From Symsagittifera roscoffensis (taxonomy: Eukaryota > Xenacoelomorpha > Acoela > Convolutidae), in contig NC_087063.1 in NCBI RefSeq assembly GCF_963678635.1, positions 62,851,290 to 62,915,289 of the forward strand: DNA of 64,000 nt. The letters are read 5' to 3'. Within the stretch, counting starts at the first letter, position 1, and the number at the start of each line of letters is the position of its first letter. Positions 14,621 through 24,210 of this stretch are shown here, one piece after another. The position numbers were made by a program, and so were the translations under genes. The notes beneath the pieces are model-generated. The model saw only the letters and a program-made list of their open reading frames with translations, ran no database searches and had not been told where the DNA came from.

Positions 14621-14626
14621 GCCGTA
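14621..14626. repeat. Left target-site duplication of the Polinton
   Basis: GCCGTA is the last satellite hexamer before the element. The satellite resumes on the far side with GCTGTA at 32019-32024. Joining the two flanks restores a normal satellite unit. Six bases is the usual Polinton target duplication length; one of the six positions differs. Confidence 0.7.
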
Positions 14627-15085
14627 AATAGTAGAGGTTGGAGGTGATCAGGGGTGGAGCGTGCTGACCCCAATCTATTAAGATACGTTATAGATTTATA
14701 GATTTCCGGTCAGCCAGCTATGTAAAAAGATCACGTAAAGATTCTACAATGAATTAAGATAGGAATTAAAGGTTTAGGTTTTATGGGTAAGGTTTTATGG
14801 TTTGTGTGATGGTAAGATAATGGTAAGAAAAACGAATTTTTGTGGATTTTGTGTGGAAATGTCTAGTTTTTTCGCAAAAATTTTGGCGCGTGTAATCTAG
14901 TTTGTAAATATCAAAGATTAATTACGTGAAGATTGTGTAATTGATGTCTCTTAATTAGTTTTTAGGTACATGATAAATCAATGGTAAGAATTTTTGGGTA
15001 AAATCTTAGATTTTTTATCGAAAAATTTGAAAAAACTTCAAAACACGATAAGATTAGCTATAATTCGACCTAATTTATTGGATAA
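14627..15085 (+). repeat. Left terminal inverted repeat
   Basis: About 460 bp that match, inverted, 31378-31842. The outermost bases are AATAGTAGAGGTTGG. Shared landmarks include GGTTTTATGGTTTGTGTGAT and the GGCGCGTGT segment near 14886. Identity falls inward, with several indels between the arms. Coding starts about 210 bp further in; the gap 15086-15297 is AT-rich and holds no recognisable gene. Confidence 0.9.
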
Positions 15086-15297
15086 TCTTTCTTTCTATCT
15101 ACTTGAAGCAATGCTTAAACCTACTGAAACTCCAAAAAAGACATGTTTTAAGAAAAAAAATTAAATTTTAAAGAAAATATATAAATCACTGCATTGTATA
15201 ATAAATTTACTGCCATAATTTACACTTACAAATAAAAAACTACACATTTACACAAAATTACTTATGAAATTCAAAACATGCACATCATGAATATTAC

Positions 15298-16628
15298 TCA
15301 AGTTTCTCTGGTAGAATTTGAAAAGAAGAAATGCTGATTAGCGACGTCTTTAGCGACTGTTCCGAATTTGTCAATTTGAACAGTTGATAGTCTTTCTCCC
15401 AAGACTATCACCTCCGTTACTTGCTCCAAGGGAAACTGGAAAAATGTTTCTGATCTCAAGCTTTCTCCACTAAGTTCTGAATAATGTAACTGTTCAGCTG
15501 CATCCTGTAGTGAAGTCAAGTCAAAAACTAGTTTATAGTAATTTTGAAAATGTTCCATAGGAAGAGCTGGAAGATCTTCCTTAAACTGCATTGCTTTCAT
15601 TGTTGTGACATAAGGACGACAAGGAGAAATTGTATCTAATGAAACAATTGCTCTTCCACCCCGAATTATTCTAAGCTCTCTCAAATGGAATTGTTGATAG
15701 CTGAAATGGTTTTCATGAAAAGATCCTGCAACAGCTGAATTTGTATTCCTTGCAACAGCTACTCTTCTTATTGGAGCGTTATTGAACATTTTTTATTGTA
15801 TGAATTGGTGTTGACGAGATGGAATGATAAAGGTTCTTGGAATAGGTTCCATGTAATTGTATTGAGCAGGATCTTTTTCCAGATTCCAATGCAACTATTG
15901 ATGATTAGATTCAGCAACTAAAATTGTTCTAAAAAACAGTGAACAATCAACTGAAATTTGGATTGTCAGATAGCATGTAAAAATTAGGTCTTATTGGAGT
16001 TGGTTTATTTCGAACTTTGGTATTTGGTAGTAACAATTTTTCGCAAGTAAGCAAATCAATAGAGTGAAAAAGGTATACCTGTTCCTAAGGACTTTGCTCT
16101 ATCAGTGAATGGATGAATACCAAATTCATCAGGATATTCTTCAAAACTGTATTCATGACAAGCAAGTATTCCTTTATTACTCATTGCTGACGAGTTGAAT
16201 TCGTTCGTTATTTGTGCCTTATGAGGATATAATCCATTGGCGTTGTAAACCATTGTATTGTTAAAATAAACATCACAATTAGAGAATAGTGAATGAAGCA
16301 GATTGTTTACATACGTTAAATAAGTTTGTGGTTCCTCATCTGAGTCATTCTCAGACTTTGATATGTGTTCTGCTTTTTCTTTTTCGAAAGCATCAAACAA
16401 CCTTCCCTTGAAGAGTTGAAGCTTTAATTTAAGATGGGAATCACGCATATCGAATCATGGGTATCACGGAAATTGAAACTCAATACTGCTTTCATCCAGA
16501 GAAGTACTAGGGAATAATTCCTGTGTGTAAGATGACATAATTGTTTCCAAAACTGGGACTTTATCAAACATTTCCAATGAAGAATTTGTAAAAGCCCCGT
16601 ATCGAAAATGACTTTTGTCTACGCTCAT
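15298..16628 (-). pseudogene. Polinton major capsid protein (double jelly-roll), broken
   Basis: The coding region can be followed from an ATG at 16628 to the stop at 15298, about 440 codons. It holds the segment VNNLLHSLFSNCDVYFNN with nearby YPHKAQITNEF, and a C-terminal stretch with RELRIIRGGRAIVSLDT and EQVTEVIVLGERLS. I recognise these as the Polinton/adintovirus major capsid protein, often annotated in animals as F54H12.2-like; this is family recognition, not a search. Two in-frame stops lie near 16450-16460. The frame then breaks between 16056 and 15789, where at least two shifts and further stops occur. It is the last gene of the minus-strand cluster, after the minor capsid and core-like genes. 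The protein would have formed hexameric capsomers of a virus-like particle. No intact product can be made. Confidence 0.85.
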
Positions 16629-16671
16629 TTTATTTTGACAAAAATGTCTTTGCCAGGGCGACTGTTTTTTT

Positions 16672-16990
16672 TTATCTACTTTTTCGAGAAATGGATCTGG
16701 TTCTACCAGTACTACGCTTGTATGTCTTTATTCCACCTCCTAATTTTTTCCGAACTGTTTTTGTTCCCACATATTTTGCAAATGTTTCGAGTTTTTTACG
16801 TCCACTAACAACTTCCCCAATCTGGAGCAGTAATTTCAAATAAATCTGCTCCAATTCTTTTCGCAGCTGGGACTATATATTTTAAAAAAAAAGATTTTGC
16901 AGTTCTCCCAAGAGTTTGTGCGAGATCTCCGAAACCTTTTCCACGTTTTCTCGCATTTCCTCAAAAAATAGAAAAATCTGCGGAGTTTTG
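16672..16990 (-). pseudogene. Small basic Polinton core/minor virion-like protein, broken
   Basis: Two fragments in different frames join here. The first reads RKRGKGFGDLAQTLGRTAKS and continues IVPAAKRIGADLFEI. The second continues with GEVVSGRKKLETFAKYVG and ends with a Gly-rich then Arg/Ser-rich tail (GGGIKTYKRSTGRTRSISR). A Gly/Arg motif, a helix with AAKRIGADL and a basic tail resemble the small basic virion proteins seen next to capsid genes in Polintons and adintoviruses. It lies between the minor and major capsid genes, where such a gene is expected. A frameshift near 16820 separates the fragments. Function is inferred from basic composition and position; the exact family is uncertain. 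Confidence 0.6.
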
Positions 16991-17015
16991 AGCACCATTT
17001 CATATGAAGTTTAAA

Positions 17016-17840
17016 TTAAAAATGATTGTACGAAATCTTATGGAATAAGAGAACAACCCGAGTAATTTCTACAGACACAAAAATAATTTTTTCGCCGGTA
17101 CTATCCCTTAGTTCTATCTTGATACCATTGAAAGAATTTTTCAACATTTTCTTAAATTGTAAAAATGTAAAAATCTGATAATTCATATACTGCCCTTTAG
17201 AAATTATATCTCCACTATTTTTTTGGAGATAAATGGAATACAATGCAATAAGGGAGTTTTTGTATCATCGACTATGTTATATTCTGCAATATCACTATAA
17301 ATCATCAAAGAATGTATGCTTATAATGTCGTAAGAACACTGAGGATAATGTGGACCTTTTCGTTTCATTATAACTCTTATTTGATTTTGCTCTAAATCAC
17401 AACCAAACTGTGACTCAATTCAGAACTTTGAATAATAAACACTGATTGATTCTCAGGAAAATAAACTGCAACATTTTGGGTAGTTATATCTACTGATACA
17501 AAGATTCCGTTATATTCATAAGCTTGAGCACCTAGACGTTCTTGAATTTTGTTGTTCATGGCTACAACTATATCAACAATACTTGGATAGAATCCTGGTT
17601 CAATTTGCATCGGTACAATCTTTCTTTTCTTCTCACATTTTTCTCTACCATCTACGAAAATAAACTTTCCCTCTGTAACATTTTGGTACAAAAGAGGCTA
17701 TGATAATTCTGAAAAAACAATCTCATTTTCTACTTCAAAGGTATTTATTTGAGTAGAAATTTTGTAAAAGAACAAAGACTATAGTTCGGATAACAATTAA
17801 AAGCAGCGTTGGAAACTAACTCAAAAATGAAAGAATCCAT
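17016..17840 (-). pseudogene. Polinton minor capsid (penton-like) protein, broken
   Basis: Starting at ATG 17840, the reading begins MDSFIFELVSNAAFNCYPN, the typical opening of Polinton minor capsid proteins (short strand, then SNA and a polar stretch). It continues through IEPGFYPSIVDIVVAMNNKI, YNGIFVSVDI and PENQSVFIIQSSELSH, and ends with KNSFNGIKIELRDSTGEKI then TRVVLLFHKI. Stops and frame changes occur near 17700-17760 and 17243-17400. Total length of about 275 codons is reasonable for the penton-like single jelly-roll protein. It lies between integrase and core-like genes. Its start overlaps the frame that reads through from the integrase. Confidence 0.75.
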
Positions 17841-17879
17841 GACAACTGATCGATAGAAATTTAGTTTAGGAAATGATTT

Positions 17880-18757
17880 ACCTTTAATCTGAACATTTCT
17901 CAGCTCTTTTCCATAAAATTTTCCCAGATCTTCTTCTTTGTTGAGATCTTTGATGATGTATGTAAGAGGCTCTTTTGTTGATTTTGTCGAAATTTCAAAA
18001 ATTTCATCTGTAAATTGTGGTTTGTATTCTTTTCGGATTGGAGTATCGTCCTTTGAAATTCTCACTCTGTCTCCAATTTTGAACTCATCTTTCTAAACCT
18101 TGTTAAGGGTTTATTGTACAGAATTGAGAGGAAATCAGTTTTTTTGACATCTCTAGGTGATTTTCCAATAGATCTATTGACGCGACAATTCATTGTAGAC
18201 ACAAATTGAGGCAACTTGTGAATGAATTTTTCACCATGATCTTCTATGTAGCGGTAAATTATATGTTTTAATGATTGAATGGCTCTCTCTGCAAATGCAG
18301 CTTTTGTTTCTCTCATTGTCGAGTAAACTTCAATGTTTTTCTCCTTACAAAATTTTTTGAAAGTTTCACCATATTCTGTTTCTTTACCAACACAAAGTTT
18401 TCAGGAGTGTTTTTCCGGAAATCATTTTTTAAAAGCTTGCAAAGTATTTTTGGCATACTTAGTTTTCATTGTTTGAACTCTGACAAATCGCGAAAAAACA
18501 TCAACAGCAACAAATAAGTATTTGACTCCGTTGTTTTGACTAGCCATGTCCGTACAACAGATTTCATTGATATATTTAAAAAAGCTTGATGTCTTCGGAA
18601 TTGCCTGATTGTTGGACCAAATTTTGTTTACGATGTCTTGGTTTGTAAAAACTTTTCTACTTTCTTTTTTGATAAACCACTCGCTTTACTCAAGTTTTGA
18701 ATAGAACCGTACGCAGCTCTGCTCCTAGAATATAATCTGTTCAGACTCGTCTTTTCA
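17880..18757 (-). pseudogene. Polinton integrase (rve family, DDE), broken
   Basis: The region reads an N-terminal helix segment (SRSRAAYGSIQNLSKASGLS), then the catalytic core with TDMASQNNGVKYLFVAVD and VFSRFVRVQTMKTKYAKNT, then AAFAERAIQSLKHIIYRYIE, and ends in a chromodomain-like tail (YKPQFTDEIFEISTKSTKE, YIIKDLNKEEDLGKFYGKEL). This is the retroviral-type integrase typical of Polintons, which joins element ends to host DNA. The first acidic residue (in TDMA) and the glutamate (in FAERA) are present. At the expected second aspartate the codon at 18386-18388 reads glycine. There is a one-base deletion with a stop just upstream (about 18395), another shift near 18640 and a third near 18090. 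The integrase frame runs on into the minor capsid start, so its own stop is lost. Confidence 0.9.
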
Positions 18758-19466
18758 AATTTTGAAAGGGATCCAAGTTCCTCTGTCTTTTGATTTGGCA
18801 TTCTTGTTGATAGTAAGTTTAGGTGGAATTTGGATTGCTTCCAAAATGCTAAAGTTAATATCGGGAAAGTCGGTATTTTTTCGCTTTAGTGCACACACAA
18901 AATCTACAATTGATTCTTTTGTGTCTCGATTATCTAATATGATGTTTTCTGACTGACTTAGTCTAATTTTAGGAGAATTCAAAGTTAAATCAATAAGGTG
19001 CTTATTGTTACTCGTTTTCAACTTTGAATTTACAGCACTGTAAATGGAATCAAAATTTTTTGCTACATTCTCCTCTTTTTTTTTGTTCCAATTTCGGTTT
19101 TTCTGGAAGTGTACTTTGTGATTGATAAACTGAGTAGGGACTTAGAAAAAAAACTGATCCATACTTTGTCAATCGTTTAATGACAAAAGGAGTGATAACA
19201 GATATTAATTGAAAGCCTTTTGGCGAGCTTGAAATAGCTCTCCTTTTATGCAGTGAAGTTCTTCTTTGTGTGAATTCTGATATTTCTCTTCGATATTTTA
19301 CTACGTCTACTTTTCGGAGATCCTTTTGCTCGCCTCGTAGCAAGTTTACTAGACATTCGCTGAGGAATTGAATGAAATTTTTTGGACAATGGAGGATTAA
19401 TTGTTTTTGAAGTTTTTGGGAAACTGTTTCAAATATTGGGAGAATAGAGACGTATTGTATGCTCAT
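18755..19466 (-). pseudogene. Conserved Polinton-associated protein of unknown function, broken
   Basis: Two frames join: 19466-19050 and 19021-18755. The first holds FIQFLSECLVNLLRGEQKDL, a basic run with RREISEFTQRRTSLHKRRA, and GFQLISVITPFVIKRL. The second ends with FSILEAIQIPPKLTINKNAK and a C-terminal DRGTWIPFKI. I recall similar proteins next to ATPase and integrase in animal Polintons, with the same FL-EC-N-L-G opening and basic helix, but no function is established. The start overlaps the end of the ATPase gene. Lysine and arginine content suggests DNA or virion-interior binding; that is inference. Confidence 0.55.
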
Positions 19467-20034
19467 CGTCCGAAAACTTTGTTTCTGTTCCTGCAGGTAG
19501 ATAAAATGTTGATGGAAATGATCCGCTCTTTGTGCACTCTCTTAGCGAATTAACTGTTTTTGGAGTTAAGTCAATGAGTAAATGACCATTGGTGGTGTAG
19601 ATGTTGCATCTTGATACCACTCTTTCAATTGTGATCCTAGACCTAATTGTTGAATTATTGTATCGATTTGTAAAACATCTCTCCGTGAATTGAACAAGAC
19701 CATATGTATATTTTCTAACTCAACATATCTTCCGAATTTGCCTTGATGAAACAAATTATGCCTAATATGTTTTGTTTACAGTACCCTGTGTCTTCCAGCA
19801 GTAGCAATTTTTACAAACTGATTAGAAATTGAAATTTTCTCACAAGATTCATCAAATTTTCTTATTTGTACATAAAGAGGTTGATTATGTTGTTAAAAAA
19901 GAAAAATTTTGTCAAATTTTGGTTGATATGTACCATCTTTCTAACCAATTGAAAATAAGCTGCAATTTTCCAGATCCACTCGAACTAACTAGCGAAACAA
20001 AAACTCGTTCTTTGGTAGAAATTATTTTATTCAT
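19429..20034 (-). pseudogene. FtsK/HerA-type DNA-packaging ATPase, broken
   Basis: From ATG 20034 the reading gives STKERVFVSLVSSSGSGK, a P-loop (Walker A) at about 19965-19988. After frame changes comes KFDESCEKISISNQFV followed by KIATAGRHR, the Walker B region and the following arginine-rich loop. Then FHQGKFGRYVELENIHMVLF and NSRRDVLQIDTIIQQLGLG follow, and the C-terminus has TTNGHLLIDLTPKT and DDEHTIRLYSPNI. This order matches the Polinton genome-packaging ATPase. At least three frame changes and several stops occur, mostly between 19755 and 19960. The residue after the P-loop lysine is leucine rather than the usual Ser/Thr, which would weaken magnesium binding. It is followed on the same strand by the conserved protein and integrase. 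Confidence 0.85.
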
Positions 20035-20377
20035 AGCTCTGGAGAAGGTAAAATATAACCCAAAATGACCCAATTGATAAAATTGTTACCCAAACTGTTG
20101 TTTCTTCACATGTAGTGGATAACATTATTCGAACTATTGCACATGCTAGTTTTTAAACTATGACAAAAATTGGCACATAAAAACTAAAAGAGATCTATTA
20201 CACGTATGTCCGAAAAACTCCATGATTTTTGTTCATGATTCTCCTCATCAAAAACAAAGTTTCCTAAATTTAATTGCTTGTCACATTCATCACCCATCTC
20301 ATTTTTGGAATGAAAAAATTGATAATGATTAATATTTAAATTTCAAAAACACGATAAAACAAAATTATTTAGATTAT
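20035..20377. other. AT-rich spacer inside the Polinton
   Basis: About 340 bp between the ATPase and exonuclease-like genes. I see no coding sequence that matches either neighbour; short A/T runs only. It may hold the ATPase promoter, but nothing in the sequence shows this directly. Confidence 0.5.
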
Positions 20378-20847
20378 TTACAGTTTATTAGAAAAATTTC
20401 GAGTCCTTGATCCGTATATAAATGCTTTTCTTTCTGCACAGTGAAGAGTATTTGCATGACGAAATGGGTAAATGCTACAACTCCAATCATATGCTTCATC
20501 TTTGAAAATCAAATTCTGAACTTTTCAACATGTGCAATCATCCATGTTTGTAATCTTTGTTTTCAAAAATTCTGACAAAATTTTAATTTTTTCAAAACCT
20601 TTTGCAAAAAACTCTGTTTCTGGAGCTTTTATTTTTTCAAACTTTTTTCAAGCTCAGTATCTTTTTCACGGCCACTGCTCCAATTGATTCCAGGAATATG
20701 CTTCGTATACCAAGCAGACTGAGATGTAGCTTTGAACTTTTTGGGAGGAAGAAAGGAATATCCCACAGTTTGTCCATTTTTTTAAACTCCTAACTCTTTC
20801 ACTATTTTGTTTTCAATACACTCAATATCCAAAACAACTAGACCCAT
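20378..20847 (-). pseudogene. DEDD exonuclease-like Polinton protein, broken
   Basis: The reading from ATG 20847 opens MGLVVLDIECIENKIVKELG, with a D-x-E pair in the first strand as in DEDD 3'-5' exonucleases. It continues with YSFLPPKKFKATSQSAWYTK and HIPGINWSSGREKDTELEKS, later FFAKGFEKIKILSEFLKTK, and ends with YPFRHANTLHCAERKAFIYG. The D-x-E start, the 'KG-EK' segment and the C-terminal HCA-x-RK signature match a family of small exonuclease-fold proteins I know from mobile elements of insects and other invertebrates. Breaks: an in-frame stop after the first 21 residues, a frame change near 20640 and a stop near 20527. Length is about 155 codons. The role, perhaps end processing or RNA removal, is inference. 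Confidence 0.6.
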
Positions 20848-21031
20848 GATGTTAAATTTTTCGGCGAAAAAGCTGTTTAAAATGACTAACAATAGAGCAA
20901 TGCGTTTACTGATGAAGCAAAATTTTTAACATACAAACAGAAGAACAATCCAGTCACGTGACCTACAAAACAAGAACTTAGAAATCTAGGTAGAACATAT
21001 CAATAACAATGTCCCTTATTAGCAGTAGACT

Positions 21032-21695
21032 TCACAGATCGAGCTGCATCATGTAAAATTGCATGAAGTCTGAAAATTTTGGAATTTGCAAAAAAATAAT
21101 CCATACGAAATTAATTACGAAATTTCCGTATCCAATTAGTCCCCCAAAGAGAAGTTTTTGGTCCATTTCTTTCAAATTTATGTTTGGGTCTAAAACAATA
21201 AAGGAACAAAGAAAATAACTTTTTCTTTTTGTATTTGAGAAAAATTCATGCCTAATCAAATCAAAGTTTCTGAGAATTTCATTCATTTTCTAAACGTTCA
21301 GTTTCTACAGTGCATTCGTCAATAATGATACAAGTTTTTGCGTTTTTCTTCATAAGACAAAACCGAGGGGATAAAAACAACCAGTTTATCATACTCATCT
21401 TTTTCCAAATAAAATTTCGGATTGTTTTTCCGAGTGTTTCCATTTCTACGATACTCTATAAGATCTGTTTTTTTTTTAAATATCTGAACGATAACATAGA
21501 AAAATTATTATTATGCAAAGTCCACTCAATTTGAGAAATTTCTGATTTTGTATTCAAAACTTGCAATTTTGGTGAATTTTGAGATTCAAAAACTGTTAGT
21601 GAAAATTTCTGGGACTTTTCTTGTAAGACGATATGAAAAAGTCCCAATTTATTTGAAGCTTTAAAACAAGATTTCTGGAAAAACCAATGTTCCAA
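21032..21695 (-). pseudogene. Unrecognised Polinton gene, broken (about 220 codons)
   Basis: Three frames join to a plausible single coding region. The first part (21695-21456) includes GLFHIVLQEKSQKFSLTVFE and ISQIEWTLHNNNFSMLSF. The middle (about 21440-21330) includes KNNPKFYLEKDEYDKLVVFI. The last part (21286-21032) includes RNFDLIRHEFFSNTKRKSYF and KLLFGGLIGYGNFVINFVWI and ends MQFYMMQLDL. The codon choices and side-chain pattern look coding, unlike the other strand. The last third is hydrophobic with aromatic residues but I would not call it a membrane segment. I do not recognise the family. It lies on the minus strand with the other left-half genes. Confidence 0.45.
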
Positions 21696-21786
21696 CTCTC
21701 ACTGCTCAGCTCAAAGAAATTTTTAAAAATGATTCAAGAAGATGAATATTTGAATTAAACTACTATAAAAACATCACTGAACAAAA

Positions 21787-22187
21787 CTATTGAACAATAC
21801 AGTTCTCAACAAGTATCAAATCTCTCAAGACTTGGGCGAGTTCTTTGAATTCGTTCAAAGTATAATTGACATATACAACTTGCTTCAAGACTTCGTTCTC
21901 CTTTGCAGTGAAGATTCGAGTCTGAATGTAGGTTGGTTTGTTCACACTGTACTTCTTGATTATGTCACACACCCTTCTCGTCTTGTATGTTGCTAAGTCT
22001 TACATTGCATGACAGTTCGCAAGTTCCTGCTCCATGGTTGAGTCTTTGTTAAAAAAGGGTTCCAAAACAGGAATGAGTCCAAGGTTTGCAGCATCGTGAA
22101 TAACAGTATTCCGTATTGCTGATATCCTTTCCCCTTCTTTTTAACCGAGATAGAATTGCTGGGTTTTTTCGATTTATCTCTATTCAT
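21787..22187 (-). pseudogene. Unrecognised Polinton gene, broken (about 130 codons)
   Basis: The best reading goes from NTVIHDAANLGLIPVLEPFF and NKDSTMEQELANCHAM through one in-frame stop to DLATYKTRRVCDIIKKYSVN, then IFTAKENEVLKQVVYVNY, and ends RDLILVENCIVQ. A frame change near 22110 links to an upstream basic start (MNRDKSKKPSNSISVKKKGK). Side-chain composition is consistent with a soluble alpha-helical protein. I do not recognise it. It is the first gene of the minus-strand block, closest to the divergent intergenic region. Confidence 0.45.
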
Positions 22188-22501
22188 TTTTCTTTAGCAA
22201 TTGGAAGCAAGGTTCAAAGTAAACTTTTCCGTTGTAGGGTTTTTGGGGAACAAGAAAATCTCCCAATTCTTTTTTGGTTGTTAGCAAATTCAAAATAGTT
22301 GGGAAGGATATCTTTTCGTAAATACATTTTTGGTTTGAGACGCAGAGTCAACTGATCAGTAGTAGATATTAGGAAAAAACGATGTTTGTAAATATATAGA
22401 AATTAGGAAATGTAGATGACTCACTATACATTCCAAATAAGGTATTATTGCCTTATATGGAATAAAGAGTAGGTGATGTTCCAATTATAGACATTGCGTA
22501 G
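22188..22501. promoter_or_regulatory. Divergent intergenic region with a strong hairpin
   Basis: This segment separates the minus-strand block from the plus-strand block, so both promoters would be expected here. At 22430-22463 there is an inverted repeat, ATTCCAAATAAGG against CCTTATATGGAAT, with 12 of 13 positions paired and an 8-base loop. No clear TATA box or start signal can be assigned. The regulatory role is inferred from position. Confidence 0.45.
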
Positions 22502-23089
22502 TTGATGGAACTACTATATAAGCAATTGAAGGTAGATAAAACACATTTTCAACAAGTAATCGGCGATGGCATCTGCTATGTGTCAAGCTTATCCCACTTT
22601 TTATTCGGACTACAATGCAAAATCTCTTTTTTTTCTGTCTCAGAAAACTTTTATCAAAAATTCATTGTCACCCAAGACTACTGTGTATCTAACTATTCAT
22701 CATTCTGCCCAGTGGAAAATTGCAAATTTCACTTAGTATTAATCAGATCATCACTCGATCAAATTTTGCAAAGATTAGGTAAACATCATTTCACTTACCA
22801 AACTGTTGACTGTATATATACTTTGTACATATACAGATTATATTCCAATATTATTTCATCAAGAGGCGAAGTTTTCAATCAATTCAGTCCTGCAGTCGAA
22901 CAAAACTTGAAATGTAGAATACCGAAAAAACTACCCAGTGTTGCAAAGAAACGACTGCTGCGAAAAAAAAGCAAAAGACATTATCTCAGTTCTAAAGACG
23001 TCCAAAAAATTACGAAAAAAGTAAGAGTCAACATCTATTTCATCAATAAGAAAATCAATTGGAATTTTTTCTTTTTTCTTGTAACGTAA
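22502..23089 (+). CDS. Hypothetical Polinton ORF with weak OTU-like motif
   Basis: This is the longest uninterrupted frame in the element (195 codons), starting at ATG 22502. Residues about 16-36 read FQQVIGDGICYVSSLSHFLF. The GDG-x-C block followed by S-x-x-L/F resembles the catalytic cysteine block of OTU deubiquitinases, usually GDGNC followed by aromatic/basic residues and a serine-histidine helix. The expected C-terminal histidine block is not visible, and the tail (KRLLRKKSKRHYLSSKD) is basic instead. Either only a decayed N-terminal OTU part remains or the match is chance. It lies upstream of the polymerase on the same strand, where a protease-like gene would not be surprising. Confidence 0.4.
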   Translation: MMELLYKQLKVDKTHFQQVIGDGICYVSSLSHFLFGLQCKISFFSVSENFYQKFIVTQDYCVSNYSSFCPVENCKFHLVLIRSSLDQILQRLGKHHFTYQTVDCIYTLYIYRLYSNIISSRGEVFNQFSPAVEQNLKCRIPKKLPSVAKKRLLRKKSKRHYLSSKDVQKITKKVRVNIYFINKKINWNFFFFLVT

Positions 23090-23439
23090 CTTGAAGAAAT
23101 TCAAATGTTTTGTGATTAGACATTTTTCAAATAATGATTAAAGTTTTTGAAAAACGATAAACAGTTCACTTTCTGATTGGTTGATTTCCAACAAACAATG
23201 ATACTAAAACAAAACTCATTTCTGATTGATTGATTTTTCCTAAGCAACAGTAAAAAATCTCATTTCATTCGGATTTTCTTCTCGTTAAGAGCTCTAAGCT
23301 TTGTGTAACTGATTGAATTTATTTTCCTTGTTTTTGAACATTTCAAAGTAAGTATACGTTTGTTAATTTTTTGGGGACATTTTAAATCTCCCATTTTGTA
23401 GGTACCACGCACTATGATTTAAACTCTTTTTTTTTCAGA

Positions 23440-24210
23440 TTCCAGCACTCAATAGGAATGAGAAATTGAAATGTAAGGACTGTGACAAAGAATACAGGCA
23501 AAAGTTCGATGCGGCTCGACACCGCAAAAGTTGTCCAGCAGGGATTATTTCTTTTCCTGATTTTAAGTATTTCACTTGATATCCGCAAGAAATGAGTTAA
23601 CACATGGCTAAGAAGCATGCTCCATCATATTTCAAGCAACGAACAGTTCGCTCATTTTGCGAGAAGGAGTTTCCGAGTTACTATTCGCTCCAAGAACATC
23701 GGAGAAAATAGCATGGAGCGAAACAACGAAAAACAAGTGAACATTTTGAAACTGGTGAAAATCGATATTTCTACGCCCATGAAAACGATACTTTGTTTCA
23801 AAAAATCCCATTTGCTCTGTACGTAAGCGGATTTGATAACAATCCAAGGAAAAGTGGAAAAAAATGATATTGTGGAGCAATGTACCCAAGAACGTCAGAA
23901 CACAAAATGGAGATTCAAGTTGATTACTAACGTTACCATTTTTGCTGCTTTGCCAAAAACATCCCAATAAGATGCCCAAACATTGTCTTAAACAAAACGG
24001 AATGACAGTGTTTAAGGCTTTTTGAAGTGGTACAACAACAAGGATGTAGTTCCAACCCTGGAGGCAATGCAAAAAATGATTCAGTTTTATCATAACAAGG
24101 GAATTGTTGAGTTATAACTTGCATGTAATCTTCCAAATCTAGCAATCATACGTCTACAAAAATCTACAAATTACAAATTTTATCCATTTTGCGAAAGTGA
24201 TAAAGATTTG
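23440..24210 (+). pseudogene. PolB N-terminus: zinc-finger segment plus deleted remnant unit
   Basis: The start reads KLKCKDCDKEYRQKFDAARH followed by RKSCPAG, a Cys2His-type finger, and a second finger-like block FCEKEFPSYYSLQEHRRK. A block with NRYFYAHENDTLFQKIPF follows in a shifted frame. Near 23960-24000 the text jumps from the linker straight to the late part of the unit (NDSV and then FLKWYNNKDVVPTLEAMQK in register with the other copies), so the exonuclease part has been deleted here. It ends at the same breakpoint as the full units (about 24210). Several stops are present. Confidence 0.75.

Larger units (their letters stand above)
1..14626. repeat. Satellite block I (two-spacer satellite family)
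   Basis: The whole block is a degenerate tandem array. A shared core of about 35 bp (GCCTCCAAAAACCTTAG followed by TTGTGTTAGGAGGGGC) alternates with two kinds of spacer. Spacer A is about 35 bp and contains TGGAATGTTTAGGTGAGCTG. Spacer B is about 60 bp and contains GAGGACAACTTGCAATGCCG followed by TAATGCTGTAAATTGATCAT. A plus B gives a composite unit of roughly 165 bp. Units vary by substitutions and small indels, and spacer order is not strictly alternating. Orientation is constant on the plus strand. No gene is supported here; short reading frames on the minus strand are translations of the repeat. Confidence 0.95.

Noticed and set aside
1-14626. CRISPR-like array because of regularly spaced repeats
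   Set aside because: Spacers are not unique but fall into two classes, repeats are degenerate, and the context is eukaryotic.
16608-16808. Plus-strand frame with hydrophobic, membrane-like sequence
   Set aside because: It is antisense to the capsid start and the basic core-like gene, whose minus-strand reading is recognisable.
23412-24145. Minus-strand frames opposite the polymerase N-terminus
   Set aside because: The plus strand carries recognisable zinc-finger and polymerase text in the same place.
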